Assembly: GCF_000165395.2 (NCBI RefSeq)
Contig: NC_067396.1
Span: 930,001-994,000, forward strand
Direction: 5' to 3'
DNA from: Babesia bovis T2Bo
Lineage: Eukaryota > Apicomplexa > Aconoidasida > Piroplasmida > Babesiidae
DNA length: 64,000 nt
The notes under the pieces: generated by a model
What the model was told of the DNA's origin: nothing
The model's input: the letters and a program-made list of their open reading frames with translations, nothing else
Database searches by the model: none
Shown: positions 61,401 to 64,000 of the stretch, piece by piece
How the letters are laid out: each line of letters opens with the position of its first letter
How positions within the stretch are numbered: position 1 is the first letter of the stretch
Translations under genes and position numbers: made by a program

Positions 61401-62706
61401 ATTACCAGGGTTTAGTTGTAGCGCAGTGGTGAACCAGGAGAAGGAACAACCAGACTACCCACTGGCTGCATCCCACCTATGGCACAGCAACGGTACTGGT
61501 CAGTGCTGCCCAGTGCCAATGGGTTTTAGAGGGCACTTCCATGAGGGCAGCATCAGTGGCATGACTGGCCAACGCCTTTATGGCATCCTTTACTTCTTCA
61601 GTAACGAGAACATGATGCAGTCGTGTGTTTATACACTAGTGAGAGTGACAGCAGAACTCAGTGCTACCACACCACAGGTGCTGGGTGATGTATTCGGGTT
61701 CTTTAGGGGAGGGGTGGGAAACAAGGACAAGGGAAAGCCACCAAAGGGAGAATTGGAGACGAATTGTGATCACACAGGGGAACCTTCAAAGGATGATAAA
61801 AAGTACTTTTGCGGCTGGTGTGCCTCTGGGTTACGGGATGTAGTGAAAGCGATAGAGTGGATACCCAATGGGACGGAGGTAGGAGGGAAGTACAGGGAGA
61901 GTGTAGGAGAAGCATTAATTAAAATTAAGGGTGATAAGGGCAGTGCTCAACAGCCAGCTCCACAGTCCAATAATACATCCCTCTCAAGACTCACTAAGAA
62001 CTGCCAGTACCTCTCCCCCCTAACCGGTGAACTCTATACGGCAGTGAGTGCCACCTTCGGTGGAACATACCTCTCATGGGTACTATACCTATCAGATGCG
62101 CTTGAAGGTGGACTACAGTCACTGTCAGAGGCATTTCGTGACATTGAATGCCGTGGTTGCAGAGAATGTGACCCCAATAAGTGCAAGAAGGGACATCATG
62201 GTGACAATGGCGGTGGACAGTGTTGATGCCAATCAATCGTATCATGTACCGGGGTATTACCGGTATTGTATAGACATGGCTTCAGCTACGGTAACCCATT
62301 CAATCTGGAGGGGTACCGGCAGGGGGATGGAAAGGATGATGGAGATTATAGTATTATGGACAAGACGAATGACAGTACTAAGAAGTGTCATCAATTCTTA
62401 GACAGTCTCAGTGCAGTGATCAAGAAGAAGGAAGAAGCCACCCCGAAGGAACATCCCTTGACAAAGTTACTATCAGAAGTCGGCAAGCTCCAATACGACA
62501 TACGGCTCCCCTGGATATTTGTTCTCACGGTAGCGTGGCTAGTGGCAGTACTCTACCTTGCATTTGGTGCCATATGGCCACTGGACTGGACACATATGAG
62601 GTCGCATTGGTTACGGGGTGGAGAACACCAGTGGCAGTGTATGTGGTATAAGGTGATGACGGGACGCAAAGGAGTGGAATTAGTGGAGTATTTTGGTAAG
62701 ACATAG
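58448..62706 (+). pseudogene. ves1a: ves1α gene α4 with the same in-frame TGA as α3
   Basis: Exons 58448-58574, 58682-58747, 58820-62706, both introns phase 1. TGA at 62224-62226 ends reading after 1199 codons; the frame is open for 160 more codons through CTGVLPVLYRHGFSYG... and the transmembrane helix, ending EYFGKT (a ves1β-like end). Exons 1-2 and the first ~160 nt of exon 3 match α2. The coiled coil is the longest of the four (about residues 655-879, EEAKKAVEKAKTEGDN-like). The ~80 nt around the TGA match α3. It is more likely a conversion-spread lesion than two independent mutations. Confidence 0.88.
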
Positions 62707-63470
62707 TGGCGCCTTCGGCGCAACGGTGCTAAATGATATACACTAGTGTCACTCACTATATATAGTAGCGCTATAGGTAGTGTTCTTATAGTGGGCATTA
62801 AAAGCCTACACATTCCAGTGAAACCAGTCCATTAAGCAGTGCTAATATAGAGTAACTGGGATATATATGGAAGGCTTGAGTTAGTTCACTGAGCAGTTGC
62901 TGGGCGCCCTTCCACGGTACCACACACATTCAAATTTACCCAGTGGGTTCCATAGCATGGCAGTGACTGCAGTAGGTAGTGCAACTTATGACGTACATAC
63001 AGTACATATCATTGGGGGTCATATTATGGCGCCAGGGGCGCAACACTGTCTCTAGGGGTGGTCATGTGGAGTAATTGTAACATAGAAAGCCCATGGGTTC
63101 CACCCACACTTTGGCACCAATTGAAGGAAACAGTGTTATTGTAGACATGTGTAGTAACAATTGAGAGGAACGGTATCATTGTAGACAAGTGTAGCAACAA
63201 CTGAAAGAAACAGTGTTACTGTAGACATGTGTAGTAACAATAGAAAGAAACAGTGTTATTATAGTCATAGGTCTCCAGGACGGTGTAACGCAAATGTTGT
63301 TATGCTGTTGGTATAGCTTTAGTCAGGTAGTTTATACGTTTTAGTTGTGTCTCCACTGAAACTGTGGCTTAGCTTTGGGTAATTCTTTGGTAAAAGTTTC
63401 ATAGAAAAGTAGTAGCATTTTTGCTAAAGGTTTCATAGAAAAGTAGTAGCTGTTAGGGGTGGTGTATGGT
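62707..63470. other. non-modular spacer after α4
   Basis: A hairpin follows the stop (62708), but the usual ves1α flank is replaced by sequence not seen elsewhere in the window. It includes a decayed intron-end motif (GGGGTGGTCATGTGGAGTAA, about 63056) behind a GGCGCCAGGGGCGC hairpin, and a ~47-bp repeat of about three units (63120-63265, GTAGACATGTGTAGTAACAA). Spacer repeats resume at about 63390. No gene found. Confidence 0.65.
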
Positions 63471-63477
63471 GTTGTAG

Positions 63478-63785
63478 GTCAGAAGAAGTGCCACGAGTTC
63501 CTGGGAACACTGACCAACGTAGAAGCGAGCACCGAGTTCACAAAACTCACCACCTCCATCAACCAGCTCATCTACACCACCAGGCTCCCCTGGATATTTG
63601 TTCTCACAGTGGCCTGGCTAGTAGCGGTACTCTACCTTGCCTTTGGTGCCATATGGCCACTGGACTGGACACATATGAGGTCACACTGGTTACGGGGTGG
63701 AGAACACCAGTGGCAATGTATGTGGTATAAGGTGATGACAGATAGGAAGGGGGTGGAGTTGATAGAGTATTTTGGTAAGACATAG
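63478..63785 (+). pseudogene. second β-head/α-tail chimeric terminal exon
   Basis: GGTGTTGTAG acceptor, phase 1, KKCHEFLGTLTNVEAS, INQLIYTTR (ves1β type), then THMRSHWLRGG and MTDRKGVELIEYFGKT (ves1α tail type). Open from acceptor to stop. Like 10279-10598, it lies on the ves1α side with no ves1β donor in cis. Confidence 0.8.
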
Positions 63786-64000
63786 TGGCAAAGTAGTGTT
63801 AGAGATTGTAAATAAATACAGTAAAAAGTAATGCAATACACCAAGTAGCCAACACGCGTTAACTAGCATTACAGACAACTAGTCATAATAGTAGCACTCA
63901 TTCACCACTATTTTAGTGATAAGAGTAGCAATTTTATGAGGCATACAAGTTACACGTCTTCACATAGTTACTGCCAATGTATAGTTGTATGTGCAGTAAA
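63786..64000. repeat. array-end segment, copy 4 (cut by window edge)
   Basis: Same segment as 12367-12593, so another minisatellite set probably follows beyond the window. Confidence 0.85.

Overview
The window is a variant-antigen gene cluster from a piroplasmid parasite of the genus Babesia, most like B. bovis; a close relative cannot be excluded from sequence alone. Evidence: four large genes with the architecture of the VESA1 alpha subunit (ves1α: two short 5' exons, one huge exon, no signal peptide, a Cys/Lys-rich block, a coiled coil, one C-terminal transmembrane segment and a short basic/aromatic tail), each in head-to-head orientation with a many-intron ves1β gene, around a quasi-palindromic intergenic region. 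This is the known layout of B. bovis ves loci. No housekeeping gene, tRNA, rRNA or transposase was recognised.

Layout. Four divergent pairs: β1(-)/α1(+) around 1807-2145; β2/α2 around 22042-22350; β3/α3 around 41637-41929; β4/α4 around 58146-58447. The α start codons are 20.2, 19.6 and 16.5 kb apart, so the window is a tandem array of about three and a half super-units. Each super-unit runs: ves1α, then plus-strand copies of its last ~90 codons (6 copies, 6, 1, then 1 chimera), a conserved 230-bp segment, a ~21-bp minisatellite, a ~730-bp near-identical single-copy block, a ~43-bp minisatellite, a 45-bp minisatellite, a ~31-bp minisatellite, a ~34-bp minisatellite, then minus-strand copies of the ves1β last exon, then ves1β itself read toward the array.

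Gene state. α1 (1337 codons) and α2 (1316) are intact by my splice model. α3 and α4 share one in-frame TGA at the same codon ahead of the transmembrane segment, with the frame open beyond it. β2, β3 and β4 can be spliced into complete frames of 1128, 1126 and 1138 codons; β1 runs off the left edge. Every modelled intron in both families is phase 1 and every internal exon is a multiple of three.

The most unusual signal is a family of miniature perfect hairpins with a C(GAA)G core (about forty copies). They lie in introns, in the divergent promoters, after almost every ves1α stop, and in frame inside exons, where the stems differ between paralogues but always stay complementary. They also sit inside a second, GCGCGCC-bounded ~50-bp element that exists with and without the hairpin. 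Different ves1β introns share sequence with one another and are present or absent between paralogues, which looks introner-like. With the reservoirs of terminal-exon modules, the cluster looks built for segmental exchange and possibly for alternative last-exon use. All exon coordinates are my own reading of GT-AG signals and frame and need transcript support.
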